The notes under the pieces: model-generated
Told to the model about the DNA's origin: nothing
Database searches by the model: none
The model's input: the letters and a program-made list of their open reading frames with translations, nothing else
Origin: Haematobia irritans
Lineage: Eukaryota > Arthropoda > Insecta > Diptera > Muscidae
Direction of reading: 5' to 3'
DNA length: 64,000 bases
NCBI RefSeq assembly: GCF_050003625.1
Contig: NC_134398.1
Coordinates: 87,545,983-87,609,982 of the forward strand
Translations under genes and position numbers: made by a program
Part shown: positions 54,217 through 64,000 of the stretch, in pieces
Layout: each line of letters begins with the position of its first letter
Numbering within the stretch: position 1 is the first letter of the stretch

Positions 54217-55768
54217 ATGCAGACCCTTTTATTTATTTTGGTATGGATGAAACTAGCATATGCCCAACAGATTGACGTCCAGGATCTGTCCAATAACAAT
54301 GGGTACGTGCCAATAAAAATCGGTGAAGTTAAAACGATCCGTAGCTATGACAAGGTCCTACATTGCATTAATCTGACCATGTACGAAGAGACCCTGTCGC
54401 TGATATCGGAAAACGTGGACACCCTCAAGGCTACATCGTTCGAAGAAAAGCAGCTTCTACACACCATCAATGAGAATTTCATTTTACTAAAGGCAAAGAT
54501 AGCCAACCTGCGTATTCATACCAGACCTAAGAGAGGTTTAATAGATGTGCTAGGGAAAGGATTGAAATTTGTGGCAGGAACAATGGATAGTGACGATGAA
54601 AAAGAGATTCGGGAAACTCTAGCCAAAGTTCATGAAAAACAATATTCAAGTCTGTTAAATATGAATAAATTGGTACATTTAAACGATTTCATGTCAAATC
54701 AAATCAGGAATATAACACGTCATATAAACAGACAGCAAATTACAATAAGTAAATTTATAAAAAACTTCGAGGAAGAAATGCAAAATCGAATTGCAACCTT
54801 GGAAGATGAAGTTGTATTTATCGAGCATTCCTACCGTATTAACAATGATATTTTGTACTTCCGTAACCATATAGACGACATTGGACAAGTAATATTCTCA
54901 AGCAAATTGGGTGTCATACCCTCGGACATCTTGACAGAAATGGAACTTAATCTAATTACCGATTTTGACAGTTATATGGGCATGCAAATCGTAGTGGCAT
55001 TCCAAGAAAATAATATCATACTTACCCTATTAATTCCACAATTCCCAAAATATCCTATCCAAAATAAAGTTTGAACCTCTCCCTAATCGTCTCAATAAAT
55101 CAATTGTGTTAAGTAAATATGAACTATTAGTTGATAAAAACAATAAAATATATGATGTTAATGTAAAAAATAATTTAGAAAAATATTTAATTGATATTGA
55201 AGACAATTGTGTAACCAGTATCCTAAAATTTACCGAAGCAGAATGTAAATTAGCGAAATTTGAAAAAACATCCATTGTTGAGATTATACCCGGAATTGTT
55301 GTTTTTAAAAATTTTTATGGAAAATTAACACATGATTGTAACAAATTTGAAATTAATCAAAAAGGAACATTTCTTGTAAAGTTTGAAAATTGTAAAATAA
55401 ATGTATTCAATAAAACTTATAGTAATGTAAACTTAAAAATGTTTGAAACACTTATCTTACCAAATTTAATAACCACTGTTAAGGAAAATAAAAATGTAAC
55501 AACAGCAGAGTTAACTTTAGAAAATTTATTTGTAAAACAGCTACAGAATGATGACAAAATTCAACTATTAATGGAAAGAAACCAGAATGTTCATGTTTTA
55601 AGTTTAAGTTCTGATTTATTAATAATAGTTTCTATAATTATTGTGACACTAATGTTAATCTGTGTTATAAAAAATAAACAGAAAATCCATATATCACCTG
55701 AACCACAATTAATTAATGAAAACGTTGCCAATGCAAGAAGAGGTCCATTTTTATACCCTCCACCATAG
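54217..55768 (+). pseudogene. env: Errantivirus envelope glycoprotein, frameshifted
   Basis: The frame starts with a signal peptide (MQTLLFILVWMKLAYAQ), reaches a furin-type site RPKR (codons 54523-54534) followed by a GLIDVLGKG fusion-peptide-like segment, then long coiled helical sequence to 55074. The second part is in another frame, about 55040-55768, with a cysteine-bearing ectodomain, one transmembrane segment (about 55617-55670, LLIIVSIIIVTLMLICVI) and a short cytoplasmic tail. The change of frame lies between 55030 and 55072. H1 entered six codons before the natural stop (at 57731-57733), so the last residues are replaced. Family role: membrane fusion, related to baculovirus F proteins. 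Non-functional as assembled. Confidence 0.85.
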
Positions 55769-57714
55769 GATGGGGGTATATTAACTTTGTCATTCCGTTT
55801 GTAACACATCGAAATATTGCTCTAAGACCCCATAAAGTATATATATTCTGGGTCGTGGTGAAATTCTGAGTCGATCTAAGCATGTCCGTCCGTCCGTCCG
55901 TCTGTCCGTCTGTCCGGCTGTCCGTCCGTCTGTGGAAATCACGCTAACTTCCGAACGAAACAAGCTATCGACTTGAAACTTGGCACAAGTAGTTGTTATT
56001 GATGTAGGTCGGATGGTATTGAAAATCGGCCATATCGGACCACGTTTACGTATAGCCCCCATATAAACCGATCCCCAAATTTGGCTTGGGGAGCCTCCCG
56101 GAGCAGCAAAATTCATCCGATCCGGTTGAAATTTGGTACCTGATGTTAGTATACGGCCTCTAACAACCATGCAAAAATTGGTCCATATCGGTCCATAATT
56201 ATATATATCTCCCATATAAACCGATCCCCAGATTTGACCTCCGGAGCCTCTTGGAGGGGCAAAATTCATCCGATCCGGTTGAAATTTAGTACGTGGCCTT
56301 AGTATACGGTCTCTAACAACCATGCAAAAATTGGTCCATATCGGTCCATAATTATATATAGCCCCCATATAAACCGATCCCCAGATTTGACCTCCGGAGC
56401 CTCTTGGAGGGGCAAAATTCATCCGATCCTGTTGAAATTTGGTACCTGATGTTAGTATACGGTCTCTCACAACCATGCAAAAATTGGTCCATATCGGTCC
56501 ATAATTATATATAGCCCCCATATAAACCGATCCCCAGATTTGACCTCCGGAGCCTCTTGGAGGGGCAAAATTCATCCGATCCTGTTGAAATTTGGTACCT
56601 GATGTTAGTATACGGCCTCTAACAACCATGCAAAAATTGGTCCATATCGGTTCATAATTATATATAGCTCCCATATAAACCGATCCCCAGATTTGAACTC
56701 CGGAGCCTCTTGGAGGAGCAAAATTCATCCGATCCAATTGAAATTTAGTACGTGGTGTTAGTATATAGTCTCTAACAACCATGCAAAAATTGGTCCATAT
56801 CGGTTCATAATTATATATAGCTCCCATATAAACCGATCCCCAGATTTGACCTCAGGAGCCTCTTGGAGGAGCGAAATTCATCCGATCCAGTTGAAATTTG
56901 GTACATGGTGTTAGTATATGGTATCTAACAACCATGCAAAAATTGGTCCATATCGGTCCATAATTATATATAGCAAAAGTCATCCGATGCGGTTGAAATT
57001 TGGTACATTTTGTCAATATATGGCCTCTAACAGCCATGTAAAAATTGGTCAATATCGGTCTTTAGTTACATATAGCCGATGACTTATTACACAAAAATTG
57101 GTCCATATCGCCAAAAATAATCTACCAAAACTTTATTTCCATAGAAAATTTTGTCAAATTTTATTACTACAGAAAGTTGTGTCAAAATTTCATTTCAATA
57201 GAAAGTTTTGTCAAACGTTTATTTCTATAGAAATGTTTGTCAAAATTTTATTTCCATACAAAGTTTTGTCAAAATTTTATTTTTATAGAAAATTTTGTAA
57301 AAAATTTATTTCTGTAGAAAATTTTGTCAACATTTTATTTCTATACAAAATTTTGTCAACATTTTACTTCCATAGAAAATTTTGTCAACATTTTATTTCT
57401 ATAGAAAATTTTGTCAAGTTTTTATTTCTATAGAAAATTTTGTCAAGTTTTCATTTCTATAGAAAATTTTGTCAAACTATATTATATACGTATTTAGTCG
57501 GCCTTTTTTTGTTTAATATATACCCCGTATGGGCTAACTTACAATTTAGAAGACAGTGTTAAAAAGTTTTACGATACCTTGCCATCGGCAAGTGTTATCG
57601 CAACCCAAGTAATTCGATTGTGGATGACAGCCTTTAGTAGAAGTTCCTACGCAATCCATGGTGGAGGGTACATAAGATTCGGCCTGGCCGAACTTACGGC
57701 CGTATATACTTGTT
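55753..57714 (+). mobile_element. H1 Helentron-like element at the end of env
   Basis: ATACCCTCCACC to ACTTGTT. It has more 153-bp units than the LTR copy (about six; the 345-codon minus-strand frame is that array) and a shorter 29-bp array. Inserted after a T-run in GGTCCATTTTT. It is distinct in sequence from the LTR copy, so the two came from different source elements. Confidence 0.9.
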
Positions 57715-57777
57715 ACAATTAACTACATCATAATACTTACCTTTCATTATTAATCTTATCGATCGCGGACGATCGAT

Positions 57778-57790
57778 TTAAGGGGGGAAG
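57778..57790 (+). promoter_or_regulatory. Polypurine tract
   Basis: TTAAGGGGGGAAG directly precedes the 3' LTR; priming site for plus-strand DNA synthesis. Confidence 0.85.
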
Positions 57791-58218
57791 AGTTAACACC
57801 CCTAATATTAACAATAGAGGAATTTTCCATTACTTAAATTTTTGCTGACACTAAGTCTGCTCAATTTTTTCGCATCCGCTTTTAATAACCCAAATTAACA
57901 TTAATTCTCAAGAAACAAAAAGCAGACTTGCTGCATTTCTTTAATAACCCAAAATAACATTATTTCTCAAGAAACGAAAAGCAGACTCGCTGCATTTTTC
58001 ATATTAAATTCAACTCAAGTAAATTTGTTTCACAATTTCGCTGACCTTGCATTTATTTCCCTCAGGTGATGTGTGCCTTAGTTTTAAGTTATTTCTTAGC
58101 TTTATTATTTCATTAAGTTTTTCAATCAGTCTCTTCTGGAAACTCGAAATAAATGGTTGGCCACCAAGGCCAATGAAACCAAACAGAAAAGTGTTAATAA
58201 ATTAACATCAATTTAACT
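57791..58218 (+). repeat. 3' LTR, intact (428 bp)
   Basis: Starts AGTTAACACCCC, ends ATTTAACT. AATAAA at about 58148. Same 60-bp duplication as the 5' LTR. It serves as the empty-site reference for the H1 insertion in the 5' LTR. Confidence 0.95.
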
Positions 58219-58627
58219 TATATAGCCCTCATATAAGGCGACAGTTTTGACCTCCGGAGCCTCTTAGAGGAGCAAAATTCATCCGATCCGGTTGAAATTT
58301 GGTACGTGGTGTTAGTACACCCTCAAAAAAAATCGCTTCTTTAACATATGTTCCAAACATATTTTGCAGGAAGCACATATATTATTGCATACTGCCGAAA
58401 CATTAATATGTTTGTTTTATGTGAACATATTATATGTTTGGAAGCATTTTGAGCCAAAAATATTATATGCTTGGAAGAATTTTTCCCAAACACGATTGTG
58501 CTCATTCCCTAACATACTCGTAATTTTCACTTCCACGAAATTTTTTAGTTATTGGCACCTTTCTCTGTAATACAAATAATGTTGAAGAAATTATTCACTT
58601 TTATAAATTTTTTAAATTTTACCTTTC

Positions 58628-58700
58628 GCCTGCACGGAGAATCGAACCGAGGACCATACAGTTTGTAAGCCAACACACTATCCACTGGGCTACGTAGCTG
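58628..58700 (-). other. tRNA-like module T1 in M copy B
   Basis: Minus strand: TAGCCCAGTGG A box, CTTACAA loop, GGTTCGATTCTCCG B box and T arm. Same place and orientation as in copies A, C and E. Confidence 0.6.
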
Positions 58701-58813
58701 TTATAGTCACCAGTAGATAATTATCGTTTTAAGTTACATTTATATAGCATAGTTTGCAGCGCCCACGAGCCCATGCAAACATAACATTATTTAACAGAAA
58801 CATACATTTGTTT

Positions 58814-58887
58814 GCCACGTGAAGCAGTGGTTAGCATGTCTGCCTTGCATGCAAAGGGTCGTGGGTTCAATCCCTGCTCCGACCGAA
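58814..58887 (+). other. tRNA-like module T2 in M copy B
   Basis: GCCACGTGAAGCAGTGG, then GGGTTCAATCCC (B box) and CCGACCGAACA followed by a long T-run. 113 bp from T1, head-to-head. Confidence 0.65.
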
Positions 58888-60823
58888 CATTTTTTTTTTT
58901 TTTTTAATTTACACATTTATATTTATACTATATTAATTTTTTTAAATGAAACATCGAAATGTGCGTTATTAAAGATTTAGAGTCAGTAACAGTGCTTGAT
59001 ATAAACGAAATTGAATGATTTTTGGATAAAATATTATTTTTTATTGCAAAAATAACAATCTTGTAATAAAAAACTGTTTTTGTACAAAACTTTAAAATTT
59101 GGAAGGAATTCAAAAACTAACAAAAGAAGAACGTGGAGTCGAGTATAAACATACATACATAATTTTATAATATAAACATAAATTTATTTAGGAGTGAACA
59201 GTTTTTTACTAGCATTTAACACCATCGCTCTAAAATTCCTTTTATTTTTCTTTAATAATTCATTTTAAAGAAAATAAACTTTTTAAATTGTTTTAGCTGT
59301 AAAAGTCGAACTTAATGCCCGCTTTTATATTTGATGGTGTCCGTCAACTCCTCGTGGACTACTTTTTAATAAAGAGAAACTAAACTTTGTTTTTTTTTTT
59401 ACTTTTTACTGTGTAATTTTTCACTATTTCCTCCTTATTTCATTTTACCGTCCCAACTCTAAAAAGAGTATAGTGCCCTTTCGTTATTTTTATGAAGACC
59501 CCTGATTTCTTTTAACGAACCAAGAAAAAATAATGCCAAAATGATAAACAAAACACATGTCCACACATACATAAAATGCTGCTCTCAAGGCAGCATTTTA
59601 TGTATGTGTGTTCTCTTGGTTCAGAATGTATATTCTCTTTATTCAAATTAAATAATATTTAGACTTAAACATATCAAATTTTTGGCCTTATCATAAAACA
59701 GTTTTCCGAAACAACATACAAGCGGTTTCACAGAAATTGTTCTCTTTTGACTCTTTTGCTGTGTTATATTGATATCTTTCGTCAACTCTCCCGGTTTCCA
59801 TCTCTATTTCTCTGTATACTCTCTCTGTCGCTTTGAATAAAATATCACAACATATGTATGTTTAGTTGAAATTTGTAAATTTATATATGTTTGTATTCAC
59901 ACATATGATTTTTATGAAACATTCATGCCCCAAACATAATATATTCTAACATATTAACATAGATGTCCCAAACATTTAGTGTTACTTTAGGAAAATTACA
60001 TGTTCGCACTTAAATATATTGTGGTTTAAAATCGTGCCCGAAACACATTTTGTTTATATCGGAACATATGAAAAACATATTTTTCTAACAGTGTATATGG
60101 TCTCTAACAACCATACAAAAATTGGTCCATATCGGTCCATAATTATATATAGCCCCCATATAAATCGATCCCCAGATTTGTCCTCCGGAGCCTCATGGAG
60201 GAGCTAAATTCATCCGATCCGGCCGAAATTTGGAACATGGTGTTAGAATGTGGTATCTAACAAACACGCAAGAATTGGTCCATATCGGTCCTTAATTATA
60301 TATAGCCCCCATATAAACCGTTCCCCAGATTTGATCTCCGGACCCTCTTGGAGGAGCAAAATTCATCTGATCCGGTTGAAATTTGCAACGTGGTGTTAGT
60401 ATAAGGCCGCTTATAACCATGCCATAATTGGTCCATATCGGTCTATAGTTATATATAGCCGATCCCCAGTCACACAAAAATTGGTCCATATCGGTTCGTA
60501 ATCATGGTTGCTACTCGAGCCAAAAATAATCTACCAAAATTTTATTTTTATAGAAAACCTTGTCAAAATGTTATTTCTATAGAAAATTTTTTTTTCAACA
60601 TTTTATTTCTATAGAAAATTTTGTCAAAATTTTATTTCTATAGAAAGTTTAAACTTAATTATATACGTATTTAATCGACCTTTTTTGGTTTAATATATAC
60701 CACGTATGGACTATGTGGTATATATTAAGGTGTTAGGAAGTTTTAAAATACCTTGCCATCGGCAAGTGTTACCGCAATCCAAGTAATTCGATTGTGGATG
60801 ACAGTCTTCAATAGAAGTTTCTA

Positions 60824-61073
60824 CACGCAGAGAAGGAATATGATCACCTCAAACATGTTTCAAGAGCAAAATGTTATTTTTGTACGGTGACCATGTAACA
60901 TGTTTGTCACTAAAATGTTATTTTCTCGTCAAATATAACCTGCTTGCCGAAATCAGATACATGATTTCCGAGAAAATAACATGGCTGCGAAAACCATGTT
61001 ACATGGTCACCACCCAAAAATAACATTTTGCTCTTAAAACATGTTTGAGGTGATCATATTCCTTCTCTGCGTG
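60824..61073. mobile_element. C-type MITE, 250 bp
   Basis: Perfect ends CACGCAGAGAAGGAATATGA and complement, with inverted arms of about 60 bp, flanked by TA (60822-60823, 61074-61075). Removing it restores the H1 sequence TTTCTACGCAATCC. Fold-back structure, non-coding. Confidence 0.9.
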
Positions 61074-61134
61074 TACGCAATCCATGGTGGAGGGTACATA
61101 AGCTTCGGCCTGGCCCAACTTACGGCCATGTATA

Positions 61135-61680
61135 CACGGATGAAAAAGACTGTTTTTCATATGTTTGGCTATAAACATTATATGTTTGGAACACAAATTT
61201 TTAAACACAATATTTTTGAGTGCAAGCATATAATGTTCATAAACTAGCATAACATGTTTGGGACATATATGTTAATATGTTAGAACATATTATGTTTGGG
61301 ACATAAAATGTTTGTAAATATAATATGCTTGGATGCAAACATATATTAATTTAGAAATAGCCTATAAACATATATGTGTTTAGTAGCTTGGAGCGCTATT
61401 TAACAGGGAGCGATATTGAATTAAGTTGGTGGTTGTTGCTTGTTATTACAAAATTAACATTTTATTTTTCCTTGGGCAATTGATCAGCTACTTCTTTGAT
61501 CCTTACAAACTTTGTGGACCGCTGTTCGAATCCCCGTCCGGCAAAAGGTAAAATTAAAATAAAAAAATCATACAATTGAATAATTTCTTCTACAATGTTT
61601 GTATTACAGAAAAAGGTGCTAAGATCTAAAAAATCTCGTGGAAGTGAGAAAGATGTGGGGGAATATACAATTGGGCAGAA
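61135..61680 (-). repeat. M element fragment F
   Basis: CACGGATGAAAAAGACTGTT follows TA, then M right-end sequence on the minus strand to about 61383. A second block (61501-61680) is the M region around T1 in the same orientation, with its B box GCTGTTCGAATCCCCG on the plus strand. The middle is deleted or replaced. Confidence 0.6.
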
Positions 61681-62032
61681 ACAAAATTTTGAGCATTCAG
61701 GTCGAAAACCTATGTTGTTAGCACCTATATTATATGGAGTTTCGCTTGATGAACTAATGTCAATTAGGGGCCTTTTATTTCTACACAAGATAATACACTC
61801 GGAAGTTCCGGCATACCTATTCGATAGACTTAGATTTGCTCGTTCTAACAGGGGAAGAACACTTATACCACTGGTGCATCGTACATTGGTCTCTGATTGG
61901 CAATTTTTCATATCATCCATACGTCTCTGGAATACATTTCCACATAATATTCAAACAACAAGTGACATTTTGCAATTTAAAAAGATATTATTTGATAATT
62001 TTCGCTTACAGCAGAGGATAAATTTCTATTGA
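61681..62032 (+). pseudogene. LINE reverse transcriptase, C-terminal fragment
   Basis: The frame has LLFLHKIIHSEVPAYLFDRL followed by RGRTLIPLVHRT and SSIRLWNTFPHNIQ, then FKKILFDNF to the stop. The order 'R..R...P..R......F..S..RLWN.LP' is the usual C-terminus of jockey/CR1-type LINE proteins without RNase H. Its open frame extends upstream into M sequence (from 61595), a chimera by chance. A 30-bp piece of the same LINE occurs at 6091. 5' truncated, dead. Confidence 0.6.
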
Positions 62033-62123
62033 ATGCTACATTTATTTACTTTTTTATTTCATTTTTGATTATTAATTTCTCGTTTTTTTCATATTTGTTC
62101 ATTTTTTATTGGTTTATTTTTTT

Positions 62124-63941
62124 ATACCCTCCACCATAGGATGGGGGTATATTAACTTTGTCATTCCGTTTGTAACACATCGAAATATTGCTCTAAGACC
62201 CCATAAAGTATATATATTCTGGGTCGTGGTGAAATTCTGAGTCGATCTAAGCATGTCCGTCCGTCCGTCCGTCTGTCCGTCCGTCCGTCTGTCCGGCTGT
62301 CCGTCCGTCTGTGGAAATCACGCTAACTTCCGAACGAAACAAGCTATCGACTTGAAACTTGGCACAAGTAGTTGTTATTGATGTAGGTCGGATGGTATTG
62401 AAAATGGGCCATATCGGACCACGTTTACGTATAGCCCCCATATAAACCGACCCCCAAATTTGGCTTGGGGAGCCTCCCGGAGCAGCAAAATTCATCCGAT
62501 CCCGTTGAAATTTGGTATGTGGTCTTAGTATACGGTCTCTAACAACCATGCAAAAATTGGTCCATATCGGTCCATAATTATATATAGCCCCCATATAAAC
62601 CGATCCCCAGATTTGACCTCCGGAGCCTCTTGGAGGGGCAAAATTCATCCGATCCGATTGAAATTTGGTACCTGATGTAAGTATATGGTCTCTAACAACC
62701 ATGCAAAAATTGGTCCATATCGGTCCATAATTATATATAGCCCCCATATAAACCGATCCCCATATTTGACCTCCGGAGACTTTTGGAGGAGCAAAATTAA
62801 TCCGATCCGGTTGAAATTTGGTACCTGATGTTAGTATACGGCCTCTAACAACCATGCAAAAATTGGTCCATATCGGTCCATAATTATATATAGCTCCCAT
62901 ATAAACCGATCCCCAGATTTGACCACCGGAGCCTCTTGGAGGAGCAAAATTCATCCGATACGGTTGAAATTTGGTACATTTTGTCAATATATGGCCTCTA
63001 ACAGCCATGTAAAAATTGGTCCATATCGGTCTTTAGTTATATATAGCCGATGACTTATTACACAAAAATTGGTCCATATCGCCAAAAATAATCTACCAAA
63101 ACTTTATTTCCATAGAAAATTTTGTCAAATTTTATTGCTATAGAAAGTTTTGTCAAAAGTTTATTTCTATACAAATGTTTGTCAAAATTTTATTTCCATA
63201 GAAAATTTTGTCAAAATTTTATTTCTATAGAAAATTTTGTAATCTACCAAAACTTTCTTTCCATAGAAAATTTTGTCAAATTTTATTACTATAGAAAGTT
63301 TTGTTAAAATTTCATTTCTATAGAAAGTTTTGTCAAAAGTTTATTTCTATAGAAATGTTTGTCAAAATTTTATTTCTATAGAAAATTTTGTAAAAAATTT
63401 ATTTCTGTAGAAAATTTTGTCAACATTTTATTTCTATACAAAATTTTATTTCTATACAAAATTTTGTCAACATTTTATTTCTATAGAAATTTTTGTCAAA
63501 ATTGTATTGCTATAGAAAATCTTGTCAACATTTTACTTCCATAGAAAATTTTGTCAACATTTTATTTCTATAGAAAATTTTGTCAAGTTTTTATTTCTAT
63601 AGAAAATTTTGTCAAATTTTTATTTCTATAGAAAATTTTGTCAAAATTTTATTTCTATAGAAAATTTTGTCAAGGTTTCATTTCTATAGAAAATTTTGTC
63701 AAACTAGATTATATACGTATTTAATCGGCCTTTTTTAGTTTAATATATACCCCGTATGGGCTAACTTACAATTTAGAAGACAGTGTTAAAAAGTTTTACG
63801 ATACCTTGCCATCGGCAAGTGTTATCGCAACCCAAGTAATTCGATTGTGGATGACAGCCTTTAGTAGAAGTTCCTACGCAATCCATGGTGGAGGGTACAT
63901 AAGATTCGGCCTGGCCGAACTTACGGCCGTATATACTTGTT
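62124..63941 (+). mobile_element. H1 Helentron-like element, copy f
   Basis: Complete, ATACCCTCCACC to ATACTTGTT, inserted in a T-rich tract. It equals copy b (31840-33655) in length, and the translated repeat region is identical. Four 153-bp units then about 17 29-bp units. Probably one of the youngest insertions here. Only T-rich sequence follows to 64000. Confidence 0.9.
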
Positions 63942-64000
63942 TTTCTTTTCTATTTATGGTTTTTTTTTGTTTTACCCTATTTCTTACACCTTTCAATTTT

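Larger units (their letters stand above)
46845..58218 (+). mobile_element. Endogenous errantivirus-type Ty3/gypsy element (gag-pol-env)
   Basis: The LTRs begin AGTTAACACCCC and end ATCAATTTAACT, with TATA on both sides (46841-46844, 58219-58222). The target was a 153-bp unit of H1, whose sequence is restored when the element is removed. Inside are primer site, leader, gag, pol, env and purine tract. LTRs differ at one of 428 positions (C at 46901, G at 57847), so it is young. Two H1 copies later entered the 5' LTR and the end of env. pol and env carry frameshifts. Without the H1 insertions it would be about 7.6 kb. Confidence 0.9.
58318..60093 (+). mobile_element. M element copy B, full length
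   Basis: Flanked by TA (58316-58317, 60094-60095). Removing it joins GTGTTAG-TA-TATGGTCTC, which is the uninterrupted 153-bp unit of H1, so ends and target duplication are certain. 1776 bp, starts CACCCTCAAAAAAAATCGC and ends CTAACAGTG. T1 and T2 are present. No transposase. A 40-bp inverted duplication around 'acacatacataaaatgctgctctcaaggcagcattttatgt'-type sequence at about 59568-59612 is private to this copy. Confidence 0.9.
46318..61134 (+). mobile_element. H1 Helentron-like element, old host copy
   Basis: The 5' end ATACCCTCCACC is at 46318. Remaining pieces are 46318-46844, 58219-58317, 60094-60823 and 61074-61134. They join into one H1 once the gypsy element, M copy B and the C-type MITE are removed. 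The 3' tip is displaced by the M fragment at 61135. It is the oldest layer of this 15-kb stack. Confidence 0.8.

Overview
This window is repeat-dense, AT-rich eukaryotic DNA from a fly. I find no host protein-coding gene I can defend, no rRNA or real tRNA gene, and no CRISPR array. The best guess for the source is a muscid (Haematobia, Stomoxys or Musca type). Reasons: a mariner with Himar1-type ends (ACAGGTTGGC..) and transposase (Himar1 was described from Haematobia irritans); elements resembling the Drosophila DINE-1/Helentron group; an errantivirus-type Ty3/gypsy element; and a tRNA-derived SINE of a kind I associate with calyptrate flies. Genus is inference only.

Family labels used here are local. 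H1-H4 are DINE-1/Helentron-like elements (5' end ATACCC, 3' end CTTGTT, inserted at TT/AA, with internal tandem repeats). M is a non-autonomous element of about 1.8 kb with TA target duplication that carries two divergent tRNA-like modules. N is a TA-flanked element with CACTGAAAAA ends. C is a TA-flanked element with CACGCAGAG ends.

Layout. 1-6.8 kb: H fragments, an N copy, and a hAT-like element (1972-5195) with an 8-bp duplication, containing N, H3 and H4. 6.8-12.5 kb: M copy C, split by H1, which is itself split by a deleted mariner-like element and a hAT-like MITE. 12.6-17.07 kb: an LTR retrotransposon with 1.7-kb LTRs and one intact gag-protease ORF but no reverse transcriptase, ending in a 100-N gap. 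17.2-20 kb: MITEs, including one hAT-like element inside another. 20.2-26.4 kb: H2 holding a Tc1-like element that holds M copy A, a TTTAA MITE and another H2. 26.4-28.4 kb: the longest stretch without recognised repeats. 28.6-31.0 and 38.9-41.9 kb: two broken Himar-type mariners, each with nested elements. 31.3-38.4 kb: element C with H1; M copy E with a SINE, N and a LINE 3' end; a long (TA)n palindrome. 42.4-46.0 kb: H1 inside H1. 46.3-61.1 kb: an old H1 holding an 11.4-kb endogenous retrovirus-like gypsy element (gag, pol, env; itself hit by two H1 copies), M copy B and a C-type MITE. 61.1-64 kb: M and LINE fragments and a fresh H1.

How the parts work together: most elements here are non-autonomous and must borrow enzymes. 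The clearest pairing visible in sequence is the SINE with the LINE, which share the same 3' tail. Empty sites preserved in sister repeats let many insertion boundaries be placed to the base, which gives a relative order of insertion.
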